A DNA stretch of 64,000 bases from contig JAJEKV010000011.1 in NCBI GenBank assembly GCA_021234155.1, positions 1,120,001 to 1,184,000 of the forward strand, in the 5' to 3' direction. The notes beneath the pieces were generated by a model, which was not told the DNA's origin, did not search any database, and saw only the letters and a program-made list of their open reading frames with translations. The first letter of the stretch is position 1, and each line of letters starts with the position of its first letter. This document shows, in pieces, positions 47,738 through 58,177 of this stretch. Both the position numbers and the translations under genes were made by a program. This stretch comes from Isoetes taiwanensis (taxonomy: Eukaryota > Streptophyta > Lycopodiopsida > Isoetales > Isoetaceae).

Positions 47738-49488
47738 AGACAATGATTTTGATAAAAAAACCCTTGTTTTAGCGTTGTTCCTAATAGTGATAGTAATAAG
47801 GGGGAGTATTTGCCCAAACAAATCATGATTTCTCTACGTGCTTCGTTAAATTGTTAAGAAATGAGTACTAGCAAACATTCTAGAAAGGATAATTAACCAT
47901 CAATTAAACTAGGATTATGTATAATTTTGGGGAAAACATTATATTGCAAGTTTCTATGTCATGCTCATTTGGCAACGATCCGATTGATATATGATGCATG
48001 CACCACATCAACATTGCCTATAGGGCCCTGCCACATTGAATGCGACTTTGGGCGGCCTCAAACGCGGGACATAACTGTTCCATGACTATTGTACCACAAC
48101 CACTTGACCAAACATCCCCAAGCCTCTATAGAAGAAATTTTACATAGTAATTTACTTATCCCTTGCGACCTCCATAGATATCATAGAGTTCTTTCTTATG
48201 GCTTGAGGTATTGTGGCTCTCACATTTCTACCTCGAGTCTTGTTTGGAGTCCACGAGTCCAATATCTTTCAATGTCTAGCCAAATATTCGGATGACTTGG
48301 ATTTCTCCTCCACTTCTTTGTTCAGCAATCCAAACACAAAGCCCCCAAAAATTAATCGTTATCTGTTTTTCACAATTTTTTTTTTATAAAACCACTATAA
48401 TAAATTAATAACACTATGTGAGTTAATATGTTGAATAATCATTACTAGATACACAATGTGGTTCTTATATATATTTTATTTTGCTAGTTTATTATCATAG
48501 TTCACCATCATGTTTCTTTATGGTAGTTTGTTTATTTGGTTTATTGTTATGCTTTAGTTATGGAAGGCTATAGACCATTAATGATTCTGGCATTGAGTTT
48601 TTTATGCAACTTAGAGTGGTTTCCTTATGAAGTTGTCTACTCTTTTTCATATGAACCATATAAGAAAATGTTTGAACGTCTTATTACGAAATATTAGCTA
48701 ACCGCTAGTGGTTTTACCATCAATATAATAAAGGCTTATGCCTTTAACTTATTCTCAGATGGAGAAAAAAGCAATGGTGTTTTGGACGATGCAATTGGTA
48801 TTGGTTTAATAAATATTGTAGGACATACTCAACTTGATAATTATTGATGCTTTGTTAGATTAATTGGTATTGGAACTTGTATTGGTTTATAGAACTTATC
48901 AAGATAGACTCTTGATTGTGTATACAAAACCATTCTTAAAAAATCATGCAAGTTTTTACATTAAAACGTCAAGATATGTACATAAAATAATGTGGAATAT
49001 CTAACAAAAAGCAATGTGCAGTATTTAACGAACCATACAATCTACAAATGTAGTTCTGAGGTCCAAGGATTTGAACCCTAGTAGTTCCAATTATTTCCAT
49101 GGCTAGCATTACTTACAGTGAGTTCACATTTTGAATGCAGATAAAAAATTTGACCTGCTAGACAAAATCAGGCAGCTACTGTATGCAAATCTTTCAATAA
49201 GCCCATCCTCTGTTGCACTTATTAGAAAATCACACATCTGAGTATGTGAAGATCATTACCATGCATTCATGAGGCATTTTGTTTGCCATTTTGGTGACAA
49301 ATGCATATCCATTTTGCTGCCTACCAAATACCAAATAAGAGTTTCATCAGGTAATATAAGATGCATGCCATAGAGGAATTCATAATTTAAACCCTCTATC
49401 ATAAATAATATTTGCTTTTTGGTTCTAGAAATTTCATTACGAATTATTACCTCCAAACTTGCACTGCTACAAAGCATCTTATGCAGAT
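47738..49488. other. Unassigned AT-rich sequence downstream of the germin-like gene
   Basis: No frame or repeat recognised. A minus-strand 140-codon frame (49256-49678) overlaps the transposon end beginning at 49489 and has no motif. Confidence 0.45.
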
Positions 49489-49990
49489 CAGGGATAGGTT
49501 CAATAGCTGTACGTTTTATACGAAATACGTATGAATTGTATGATACGGCACAAATTTGCCGTATAAAACGCAAAAAATACGGCAAAAAACGATTCCGGCT
49601 GTTTAAGATTTTCGCGACGCCGGAAAGAACTAAACCGCTGCGACGCCGAAAAATTTTTTCGTGTACGCCGAAACTCAAAACGCCAGACGCCGAATTAAAT
49701 TTTTTGCGACGCCGAAAACAACGCTATTGCATACCGCGAACATTTTTTTCACAGACGCTGATTTAGTTGTTTTCGCGACGCAAAAAAATTTGAACTTCGC
49801 GACGCTGCTTCGAAGGTTTCACAGACGCTGAAGGGTTTTTCGCGACGCATCGTTGTTGTTTTCGCGTGACGCCGAAGTTTCGAGCTTTTTGCCCCATTTA
49901 CTAAGCAAAAAATCTTTGCGCCCAATCGCTTGGCCTCGCTTTTGTGGCAATCGTTAATAGTATATATAAGAAAAACGTGATTAGCCCTAG
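49489..49990 (+). mobile_element. hAT-like left end, same family as the composite element at 53709
   Basis: Starts CAGGGATAGGTTCAATA and then follows 53709 ff. closely for ~120 bp (TGTACGTTTTATACG, TTGCCGTATAAAACG). After this come many GCGACGCCGAA and CACAGACGCTGA motifs typical of subterminal transposase-binding arrays. A TATATATAAG box lies at ~49960. No matching right end was found before 53709, so the element is truncated or its right end is lost. Confidence 0.75.
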
Positions 49991-50389
49991 AATTCACCTC
50001 GAACGTTGACCGCCAAGTTGAGTCAAAATACTCCTTGGGAAACGGTTTGCCTTTGAGGTGTCCCTTTTCGTGTCACGAACCTGACGTTGGATACTGGAAC
50101 GTGAGTTTACTCCGTCCCGTGGTTTCCAGCCTTTGGTTCGTGATTCGCTTCCATAGAATATCCTATAGGGTCCCGGCCCAACCCCCTTGATTCTTCGCGA
50201 TTTTAACGCCGACGTAACATATGCATTGTGAGCTTGCTCCTTTGCATATATACGCCTTCCTTTAGTTCGTAATTAAGGAGTCGATTAAGAGACATTGTCA
50301 CCGGTCCGAGCAATGGTGGCTACCGGTCATGCATCTACCTCTCCTCGAGGTGCAGGCAATGGGTCATGCATCTACCTCTAGAGGTGCGA

Positions 50390-52250
50390 GGATCGCGGTG
50401 TGCCCGCGGGGTTGACGGGACCGCAACTCGCGCACATGGTCACTGCATCGAGTTGCGTGTCGGAAAAGAGGCCCGTAATGGGAGTTTGTGAAAGAGTTTG
50501 GCGAAATGAGTGGGAATGTGTGTTTTGTGGATACACATCGGAAATGGTTCGCAAACAAGAGCTCACATCTTATGTGAACGAGACGCCGGTGTCGCAACTT
50601 GTTGTATGCGCATCCGCCGACTTATGAAAGGATGCCATCGAGAGATTGTCTCGACTGGATGGGATACGCAAAACGAAGAATAATATGAGAAAAAGACAAG
50701 TTACGAATACTAGAGCAGGGCCGGGCAGGAGCAGACGAAGATAACTATACCACCCCCCCTGTTGGGACAGCATACCAATCAGAGGGTGGACTAGGGTCAA
50801 TAGGTATAAGCACGGGAGAACAGAGAATGATAGAGACAATTGAAATAGTGGAAAGACAGATGAAGCAACAGAGGGTTGATCATTGCTTAACATCAGAGCA
50901 ATTGAAGAAGACGCAACTGAAGGTTGTAGAGGACTGGTTCTCACAGCACACGTGGTTCAAAGATCCCATTCAGAAAGCGCGTCGGCTTGTAAAATTCATC
51001 ACAAAGAAGCCGGCAATTTATGCCATTTACAAGTCATTGCGTCAGAAGAGCCTAGCACTCATGAATCCTGGGCAAACTCGGTTTGGTTCCAATTACATCT
51101 GTCTTGAAAGAGTGCTGAAGTGTCGTGATTGGATTATCTCAACCTTTAATCATACAGAGTTTTTTGATTGGGAAAGGAGGCAGAAAGGGAAAAATGCTGC
51201 CAAACACCGACAACAAGCTGCTGCCCTTCGAGAAATGCTTGGGCGGGAGACGTTGTGAGGTGCATGCAACCTGTTTGTCATGCCATCAAAACCCTTGATT
51301 CTTCGAAGGCAAGCACTGGAAAGGTATGGAGGTGTTGGCACTCCATTCAATCCTTCCTAGAATGTGATGGCCCCAATGCGCCATTTGACAATGCTAAGCG
51401 CGCAGCACTACTTAGAAACTTCAATGAACGATGGAAGAAGTCATACAATGATATTCATGGCGCCGCGCATGCCTTAGACCCACACAACCACGATATGGAC
51501 CAGCATACAGATAAAGAAGTGATGGGCTTGTTGAAGAAGGTTGCAAAATGTTCTATCCCAAATTTCGGACTACAAGGTTTTCATTGCCGAAAGTTAATCA
51601 ATACCGTAACCCGAGTAGAAGGTGGGCAGATGAAGAGCTTCACGACGCACTGGAGAGTCATAAAAAGGAACCAAATATGGAATCCTATGCATGGTGGCAA
51701 GCCCATGGGCAAGTTTTTGATACCTTGCGTGCAATTGCAATGACTATCCTCTCTTTGGTATCTTCCAATAGTGCAAGTGAGAGGAATTGGAGTGCCTATA
51801 AGTACATACACAAATCACCCGCAATATCGCTTGCTACATAAGAAGGCGTACAAACTTGTATACAACTTCTCAAACCGGGCGGCTATTGAATCGTAATGGG
51901 GTACATCCGCAATCGATAAGCTACGCTTTCCTTTCATGGATGCAGATTCGGTGGAAGAGGACAGCCTTCAAAGACAAGTGAGGGACGAGATGCTTGCAAT
52001 AAATGCCGCAAGCCATGTTGATGAAGACATTCAACGCACTCCACTTCGTTGATGATGAAGATGATATAGACCAAGCCATATTCTCAGACGGATCAGCCGA
52101 CAGCGAGGATACCGAGGAGTCTGAGGATGTTTCACTAAGGGAAAGGGTCATCGGAGGTTGAACCTAGGTCCCCAGGCAGAAGAGGATGGAACTGCGAATG
52201 ATGAAACTGATGAAGAAGGCGCCGCCTAGAAAAATGATGATGAGTATCTT
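50390..52250 (+). pseudogene. hAT transposase, frameshifted
   Basis: In order: a BED-like zinc-finger piece (ECVFCG, ~50515-50600); the core containing TRFGSN and RRLVKFITKKP (50827-51258, frame 1); HGAAHALDP in the next part (51168-51540, frame 3); and the C-terminal dimerisation motif NSASERNWSAYKYIH (51548-51841, frame 2) followed by KKAYKLVYN and an acidic tail to ~52230. This is the plant BED/hAT layout. At least three frame changes and several stops exclude function as read. AATAAA follows at 52308. It lies just inside the transposon end at 49489, so it may be that family's transposase. Confidence 0.8.
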
Positions 52251-52781
52251 CACCGTTGTAATTGGTCTTGAGGATTTTCATACTATTGTAACCGCCCCCG
52301 CACTATTAATAAAAAAGAAGTTTTTGGTTATAATTTTTTGTCACAAATGTTTCGTTCATGTATGATAGTTCTTTCTATGTTTCATTCATGTGTAACCGCA
52401 GTGCCCTGAAAACCTTCCTCGGATCAGACCCGTCTCGACTTCCGTTGATGCTTGCCTCTTCGCATGCACCGTAATCTTGGCGATGATGAGAAGTAATCCA
52501 CGCATGGGGGCCAAACAGCCTCGGACCAGCCCCATCGAATATGATCCATCGAAGGTTCACAAGGTACTTCTTGGCACCCAAGTCGAATAACTTCGGTATG
52601 CCAAATTGGGCTTTGAATGTTATCGGGACCTATAATCAGACTTTATTCCTCTGGGTGGCACATGCTCTGAATACCCAAATGGGTTTGCATGGCATGTACC
52701 ACCCAAAGGAATGGAGGTACAAATTATAGGTCCTGATGGCATCCAAATGCCGATTTGGCATGCCATCGGCATGCAACCACA

Positions 52782-53450
52782 GAATCGCAAGCAACCACTA
52801 GGCTGATATCATCCGCTGCCACAATAAAAATAGAGTACTCAAAAACCTTGTTACCTACAATCCACCACCTTGCCAAAGGGGACGCCAGACTCTAATTTGA
52901 AGTCATAGTGATGCTCAAGGTTCTCCATCAATAGCGTGAGTTAGGATGTTCCATGATTTGGTGCCTAACAACCGCTATATAGATGGACAACACCTGTGCA
53001 CCACTTTGACTTGAAATTAGAGTGCGCCTCACCTCTGACGCCATAGCAAGTTCAACCTCTAGAACGAAACGATTTTTGCTCCAACCCCCATTGTGAGCCT
53101 CTTTGTGTAATATAACCTAGCAAAGTGACTAAGCTACATTGACACAAGGAGACTACAAAAGAGAGTCAGAGCAAAACCCGCTCTTTCTAGAGGAGGTAAC
53201 AAGAATTTTGAGAAGTCTATATTGTTTGCAACGGACAATATCAAGCCCGGGTGAGTTGACAACCATTCAAGAAAGTCACGCCCGTGCCGATGAAAGAGAT
53301 CCGAGTATAAGCATCGAGACTTCCCAAACCTTGTTTCTTCTCTTGAACAATGGAACTTAGTATGTAAACTAAGTTGCATTGCCCAAAGAGGAGGGGAAAG
53401 AAAGAGGGGGAAGTCTCGATGCTTGAACTCATCAATCACTAACATCCAAT
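52782..53450. repeat. Host repeat R, copy 1, with unoccupied target site
   Basis: Two parts match the flanks of the composite element: 52782-52860 (CAGAATCGCAAGCAACCACTAGG...CCTTGTTACC) matches 53618-53697, and 53055-53290 (CCTCTAGAACGA...GACAACCATTCAAGA) matches 63047-63262. At 53055-53066 the phrase CCTCTAGAACGA is uninterrupted and has one CTAGAA, where the occupied copy has two. No protein was recognised. Confidence 0.8.
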
Positions 53451-53625
53451 TAACCCGAAGACTGGTTCAAGCATCGAGACGCCCCGCTTTTTTTCACCGC
53501 CTCTATGGACAATGGAACTTAGCGTGTAAACTAAGCTATATTGCCCAAAGAGGCGGGGGGAAAGAAAAACGGGGAAGTCTCGAAGCTTGAACTCATCAAT
53601 CACTAACATCTAATGAACCCACAGA
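53306..53625. repeat. ~160-bp tandem duplication in repeat R
   Basis: Two units, each with AGCATCGAGAC, CAATGGAACTTAG, GTAAACTAAG, AAGTCTCGA and CATCAATCACTAACATC (starting near 53306 and 53467). Within each unit the GCATCGAGACTTCCC and GGGGAAGTCTCGA phrases are inverted relative to each other. Confidence 0.7.
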
Positions 53626-53708
53626 ATCGCAAGCAACCACTAGGCCTTATATCCTCCGTGGCCACAATAAAAATAGAGTACTCAAAAACCTTGTAACCTC
53701 CTCTAGAA
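53618..53708. repeat. Host repeat R, occupied copy, left flank
   Basis: Matches 52782-52860 and ends in CCTCCTCTAGAA, whose CTAGAA (53703-53708) is the left target duplication of the composite element. Confidence 0.75.
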
Positions 53709-53938
53709 CAGGGATAGGTTCAATACGCTGTACGTTTTATACGGAATACGTATGAATTGTATGATACGGCACATATTTGCCGTATAAAACGTAAAAAATA
53801 CGGCAAAAAAAAAATTCCGGCGTCGGAAGATTTTCGCGTCTGTAAAAACAACGGAAAGCCGCACGCGAAAATTTTTCAGACGCCTGTACAAGGAAAAATC
53901 AGCGTCGCCGCGAACGCAAATTTTTTTTTTCTTTTTTT
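53709..53938 (+). repeat. Left TIR and subterminal region of the composite element
   Basis: The terminal 19 bp are the inverted counterpart of 63028-63046. The following TACGTATGAATTGTATGATACGGC region is shared with 49489 ff. It ends in GCGTCGCCGCGAACGCAAA and a T-run with one C. Confidence 0.8.
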
Positions 53939-56209
53939 TTTTTTATTAACATTTTGTGGATGTTATTTCTTTATTGCTTGGTATCATCTTTTGCATGGTA
54001 CAAATGGCCTTGGACAGGTACGTTGAACTTGGGTTCTTAAATATATTGTTACAATTGAAATAAAATGGGGCCATTATCTCATGAAGAAATACCATAATTT
54101 GGTGACAAATATACTTGGGCTTGTCGTCCAAGCAAATTACCCTAAAGGTATATGGAACGGACTGCTTTTTGTCATATGACAGCAGGATGGAAGGAGCGTA
54201 TGGTCGGCTGTTGCACTAAAATACAGGACTGACGGTAACAAGGACTCCTGATTCCAGATATATATGATGGGTTGTTGTAAAGAAATAAATAGAATGAGTC
54301 GTTCTTCTGCCCGGAGGGTTACTGATAGAAAAATGTGCTCAGAATCTGGGTAGAAGGGAATGGGAAAAAAGGTGATCTAAATATGGCAACTAGAAGGAAG
54401 ATAGAGGAGGAGAAGATTAAGTCTGCTCAAAAGAAAAAATTGTTCCAGTATCACAAGAAAGTTGTGACCCCTGGAGTAGCAGTTGATCCGGATGTTAACA
54501 GGCAAATTGCTGGGTCTGTGGTAAAATCCGTTCAGGAGAATGCCCACTGCTTGAATCTAGCAAATGTGGCACAAGAAGTTGCAGAGAACTCCAAATCTGT
54601 TGGAGATCATGATGATGAAGGAGAAGCCAGTATCAAATATGTTCCTCCTTCTAAAAAAGCTAAGAAGCCAGTCGTGGAGTTGGCCAATCTGCACCAAGCC
54701 AATCAGGTTTGGTTATGGTTGTTTAAGTTTTTTTTTCTGAGATTATATGAAGAATTAATTACAATTCTCTTCATTACTCATCATGAAATATGTCAGTTGA
54801 TAATACTCTAATGGATTTACAGGAAACACATGCTGAAGCAGCTTAATACTATTGATTTAAATAATAGATAAATGAATTTTATAGATCAGTATAAGGGCTT
54901 TGGTAGACTTTTGTAGATGGATCCCTAGTGCGGAAGTTGGTATATATCTTAAGGAATTTGATCTTTAGAATGGCCATAGTTTCATGGATGTATTACACAA
55001 CAAGATCAAATAAATTGCTGGAAATAATGTATTGCAGTATGACACTGTGTACTTAGGCAGAAGATAGAATTTATGGTGTTGATCAGTCCTGCTAGATAGG
55101 AAGATTTTGGGCCCATTTGAGATTTTGGGACTTGAACCATTTAGATTTATCTGGTTAGCAGGATAAGTAATTGATGTTTCTTACAGATTATGCAGTCATT
55201 TGAGAAATAAAGGGATATTTCTGCCCAGATATTAGTTGAGCTCTATAATGAACTTTTACCATAATGGGTTGTTAAAATTTAATTGGGTTGGTCCAGTTAG
55301 AATAAATATGGTAATGCTGGTTTGTATCACAGGGTACTTATGATCTAGACGATGTAAAATATGCTAATTAATGGGAAATCATATTTACCCTTTATAGAAT
55401 TGTTGACTTGTGGGATACCATGGGCTGCTATGGTTATATATCTTTTGACAAGCCCTCTTTTAGTAGATATCGAAAGTATGAGGTTCTATTTGCCTAGAGT
55501 CATACATAACCTATTAATAAACTGTGGACTCTAGGTTTGTTAAAATATTGACTGCAGGTTATCCTATGGCTTGGCTGAGAGGTTTTACAAGATTACATAG
55601 GTTCTTGAAGTGTTAATAAGAGCCTGGTTATGGATATATAAGATCCGACCTTATTTTAGTGTTTAAATGAATGTTGTAGGTTATTTGCAGTAGTTGTAGC
55701 AGATTTTATACTTTGCTTAGATGTTAACAAGCAAGGTGAAGGGCGAAGAGCCCAAGAAATCCAATGCTTACCTGCTAGTGCTTAGGGCTTTACCCTTCTT
55801 AGGCTAACTGTCCTATGGTTTACTGCAGGTAACGGGATTTCTTGCTCCTTGATTTGTTTTCCCAAGTATTTTGGTTGAGCACTATTCAGAGCATGGAGGA
55901 TTTACATGATGTACATTGATTCATATTTTGAAGATCTGCCATTATTACTGTGGAAAACTGGTGTACGCTTTCCTTTTCTTAATTTATGATCATTTATGGT
56001 CTAATTTTAATTGTAAATCTGTTGACATGTCACAAGTTTAATAGAATTTTTTTGGAATTTGTTTTTGAAATAAATTCGTAACCAGTTTAAGGCTTAGATT
56101 GATATAACACCTGATCAAGATCTAAGGCTGCAAATTGACCTAAAATGGCCTTTGGAAAAGACCATGGATGGTAAAAAGTCTGGATGACAGATTTTTAAAG
56201 GTTTTTTTT
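53939..56209 (+). repeat. Left 2.27-kb direct repeat (LTR-like) of the Penelope-like element
   Basis: From TTTTTTATTAAC to TTTTTAAAGGTTTTTTTT it repeats at 60388-62773. By eye the copies differ at roughly 15-20 single bases, plus a 23-bp segment (present at ~60604-60626) and an ~87-bp segment (present at ~61290-61376). The 87-bp segment lies between short TGGAT repeats, so the left copy probably lost it. The repeat holds the presumed promoter, the first coding exon (54383-54706) and most of intron 1. Penelope-like elements commonly show such pseudo-LTRs from partial tandem copies. Confidence 0.85.
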
Positions 56210-56967
56210 AACATATTCAGCTTTCAAGTTATACTTGAAACCTTAAATTTGGTTATTTGACAATGTCAGGTGTATTACTGCAATTTCTAATTTGTAATGG
56301 TGTTTTATCTTTTTAGGATATGGCAAACACTGGAATTGAAGATGCTGATCCTAGCAATCAATGGTTAAAAGAGCTGATTTCATTCAACTATAATAAGTGT
56401 GGTATTGACAGCCCAAGTTTTGCGGTCCAAACCATTCTGGCTTGCATCAGAAATAAGGATATTCATTCCTTCATCACCTTTAAAGAGTTGAATCTCACGG
56501 ATAAAAGTAAGTCCCTTGTGACTTTTTTGGGCTTTAATGGCTGGTTTAATTTATATCAGAAAATGAAGAAGGTGAATTTTGATTTTGCAAAATGCAAAGA
56601 GCTTATTAATGCTGTATACAATGATGCCAATGCTATCTTCTTCCAAAGAACTGTGCTGGAAGACAACTGGGCCATGATCTTTGTGGAATGTTTAACTGCA
56701 TTAGAAGAGGCAAATGATATTGATAGTTCTCTCCAGGAAGATACTGAAACTGTTACAAATGAAAACCAGCAAGAAAGAAGTGTATGTTTGTTTTCAGAAG
56801 ATGACCTTCTTGAGTCACCAATAATACATGAGAATAATGCTGATAAAGAGACTCCAAATGAAGTTACTGTTGCTGACAACCGTGTTTATGAAAAAGTTAC
56901 TAATCTGAATCGCCAACTCTTCCCCGCTTCCCCTGTTATAACAGAGCAATCAATTGGAGTGTTATAG
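54383..56967 (+). CDS. Spliced ORF1 of the Penelope-like element (two exons)
   Basis: Exon 1 (54383-54706, 108 codons, ATG start) ends in CAG|GT. Exon 2 (56317-56967) starts after TTTTTAG. Both borders are phase 0, giving ~324 residues across a 1610-bp intron. Exon 1 product: Lys-rich N-terminus and a PPSKKAKKP nuclear-localisation-like motif near residues 94-102. Exon 2 product: no known domain; helical, with an acidic Ser/Thr/Glu-rich C-terminal half. Function unknown; an RNA-binding or nuclear-entry partner of the RT would fit. The frame upstream of 54383 opens only with GTG, so ATG is preferred. ORF1 may continue into 57003-57914 through a further splice or a frameshift. Confidence 0.6.
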
Positions 56968-57002
56968 CCCCGCTTATGATCATGCCATTTGGAGGAGTTT
57001 AA

Positions 57003-57914
57003 ATTTTGGGGCACTTGGCAATAAATTTGGAAACTTGGTGTGCCCTAGCCGGAGTCACAAAGGAGGAAATTGCTGCTGGGAAAGTGGCTGCACACAAGTT
57101 GGAGAAATATTTCAATAAAATTGATAATGGCATTCCTTTTGACATGGAATTTTTTGATATGCCTTGTGCGAAGAACAATGGAATTCAAATATTACAAAAA
57201 GGGCATATGGCTTATCCGAATATTGAGAGGAATGACTATTATCTGAAAAGGATTTGGAGAACACATTGTCCCTATTTTACTTGTAAGTGCCAAAAGAATA
57301 TCAAATCGATGAGGAAAAAAGAGGAGAAGTGTGGCACTGGCATCATTTGGTTTGACCATGCAATTTGGTATGTATTAAATAACCTGGATTTGATTTATCC
57401 TGATTTATCTCCTATTGCAAAAATGGTTGCTCTTACGAAGTTGATTAATGGCCCCCTTAGGCCTGCAGTACTTGCATACATTTCTTATTTGGAAGTCAGA
57501 AAAGTTATGCTGGAAATGACTGCTGCATATGCTAAGACACCAGAAAAAGGTCTGAAAATATTATTTGGGAATGACAAACTGGCTGACATTGCTGAGAAGA
57601 CAATAAAACCTATTTCATTCTTGAAGTTTCAAAATTCAAATTATAAACCAGCATTTGCTGCCAGGTCTTACACTAGCAAAGGTGTTTCTCCTCATGTGAA
57701 CAAGAAGATTACTCCTAAATTTCCTCCACGGATTACTCAAGATCCAGGACAGAATATGGCCCCTCTTATTCAGCCTGTTACACCTGGAATTGTGGCCAAC
57801 AATACCAATGAGCATGATGAATATTCTATTACAAAAGGAGGGAATAAGACTAATGTTATAAACATTGGTTCTCCCATTGATGTAGATATTGTGGTGGAAA
57901 GTGCATTAGGATGA
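57003..57914 (+). CDS. ORF2 of the Penelope-like element (unknown domain with Cys cluster)
   Basis: About 303 codons are open between stops at 57000 and 57912. The first codons lack ATG, which suggests it is an exon or a frameshifted continuation of ORF1 (35 bp separate them, different frame). A Cys/His cluster H-C-x5-C-x-C...C (about residues 85-110) could bind zinc. The rest is helical, then Pro/Thr/Asn-rich near the C-terminus. No GIY-YIG, RT or other named domain was seen. It may form one long protein with the RT exon that starts at 58178. Confidence 0.55.
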   Translation: MLGHLAINLETWCALAGVTKEEIAAGKVAAHKLEKYFNKIDNGIPFDMEFFDMPCAKNNGIQILQKGHMAYPNIERNDYYLKRIWRTHCPYFTCKCQKNIKSMRKKEEKCGTGIIWFDHAIWYVLNNLDLIYPDLSPIAKMVALTKLINGPLRPAVLAYISYLEVRKVMLEMTAAYAKTPEKGLKILFGNDKLADIAEKTIKPISFLKFQNSNYKPAFAARSYTSKGVSPHVNKKITPKFPPRITQDPGQNMAPLIQPVTPGIVANNTNEHDEYSITKGGNKTNVINIGSPIDVDIVVESALG

Positions 57915-58177
57915 AGGGGTTTATGTGACTTTGAAAGCTTGGATTTTTGATATTTTTACCAAGTTCATAAAAAAGCAGAAATATTTACTTATATGCCATT
58001 TGGCTTGGTTCTTTTGAACCATATAAAACATAAACAAGTGCTTTCGAGCATTATATTGTGCAAAACCAATATAGTTATGATGTTTTTTGTTGAGATTATA
58101 TGAAAGTAGATTACCATGACATTTTTACGTAAAGTTTATATCTTCATTGTATTAATTCAAGCTATTTAAATGTATAG

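Noticed and set aside
53939-56209. Hammerhead ribozyme in the direct repeats, as reported for some Penelope-like elements
   Set aside because: Reading both strands by eye I found no CTGATGA...GAAA core with flanking stems. A covariance-model search would settle it.
56317-57914. GIY-YIG endonuclease in ORF1 or ORF2
   Set aside because: No GIY or YIG strand pair or downstream Arg/Glu pattern could be recognised.
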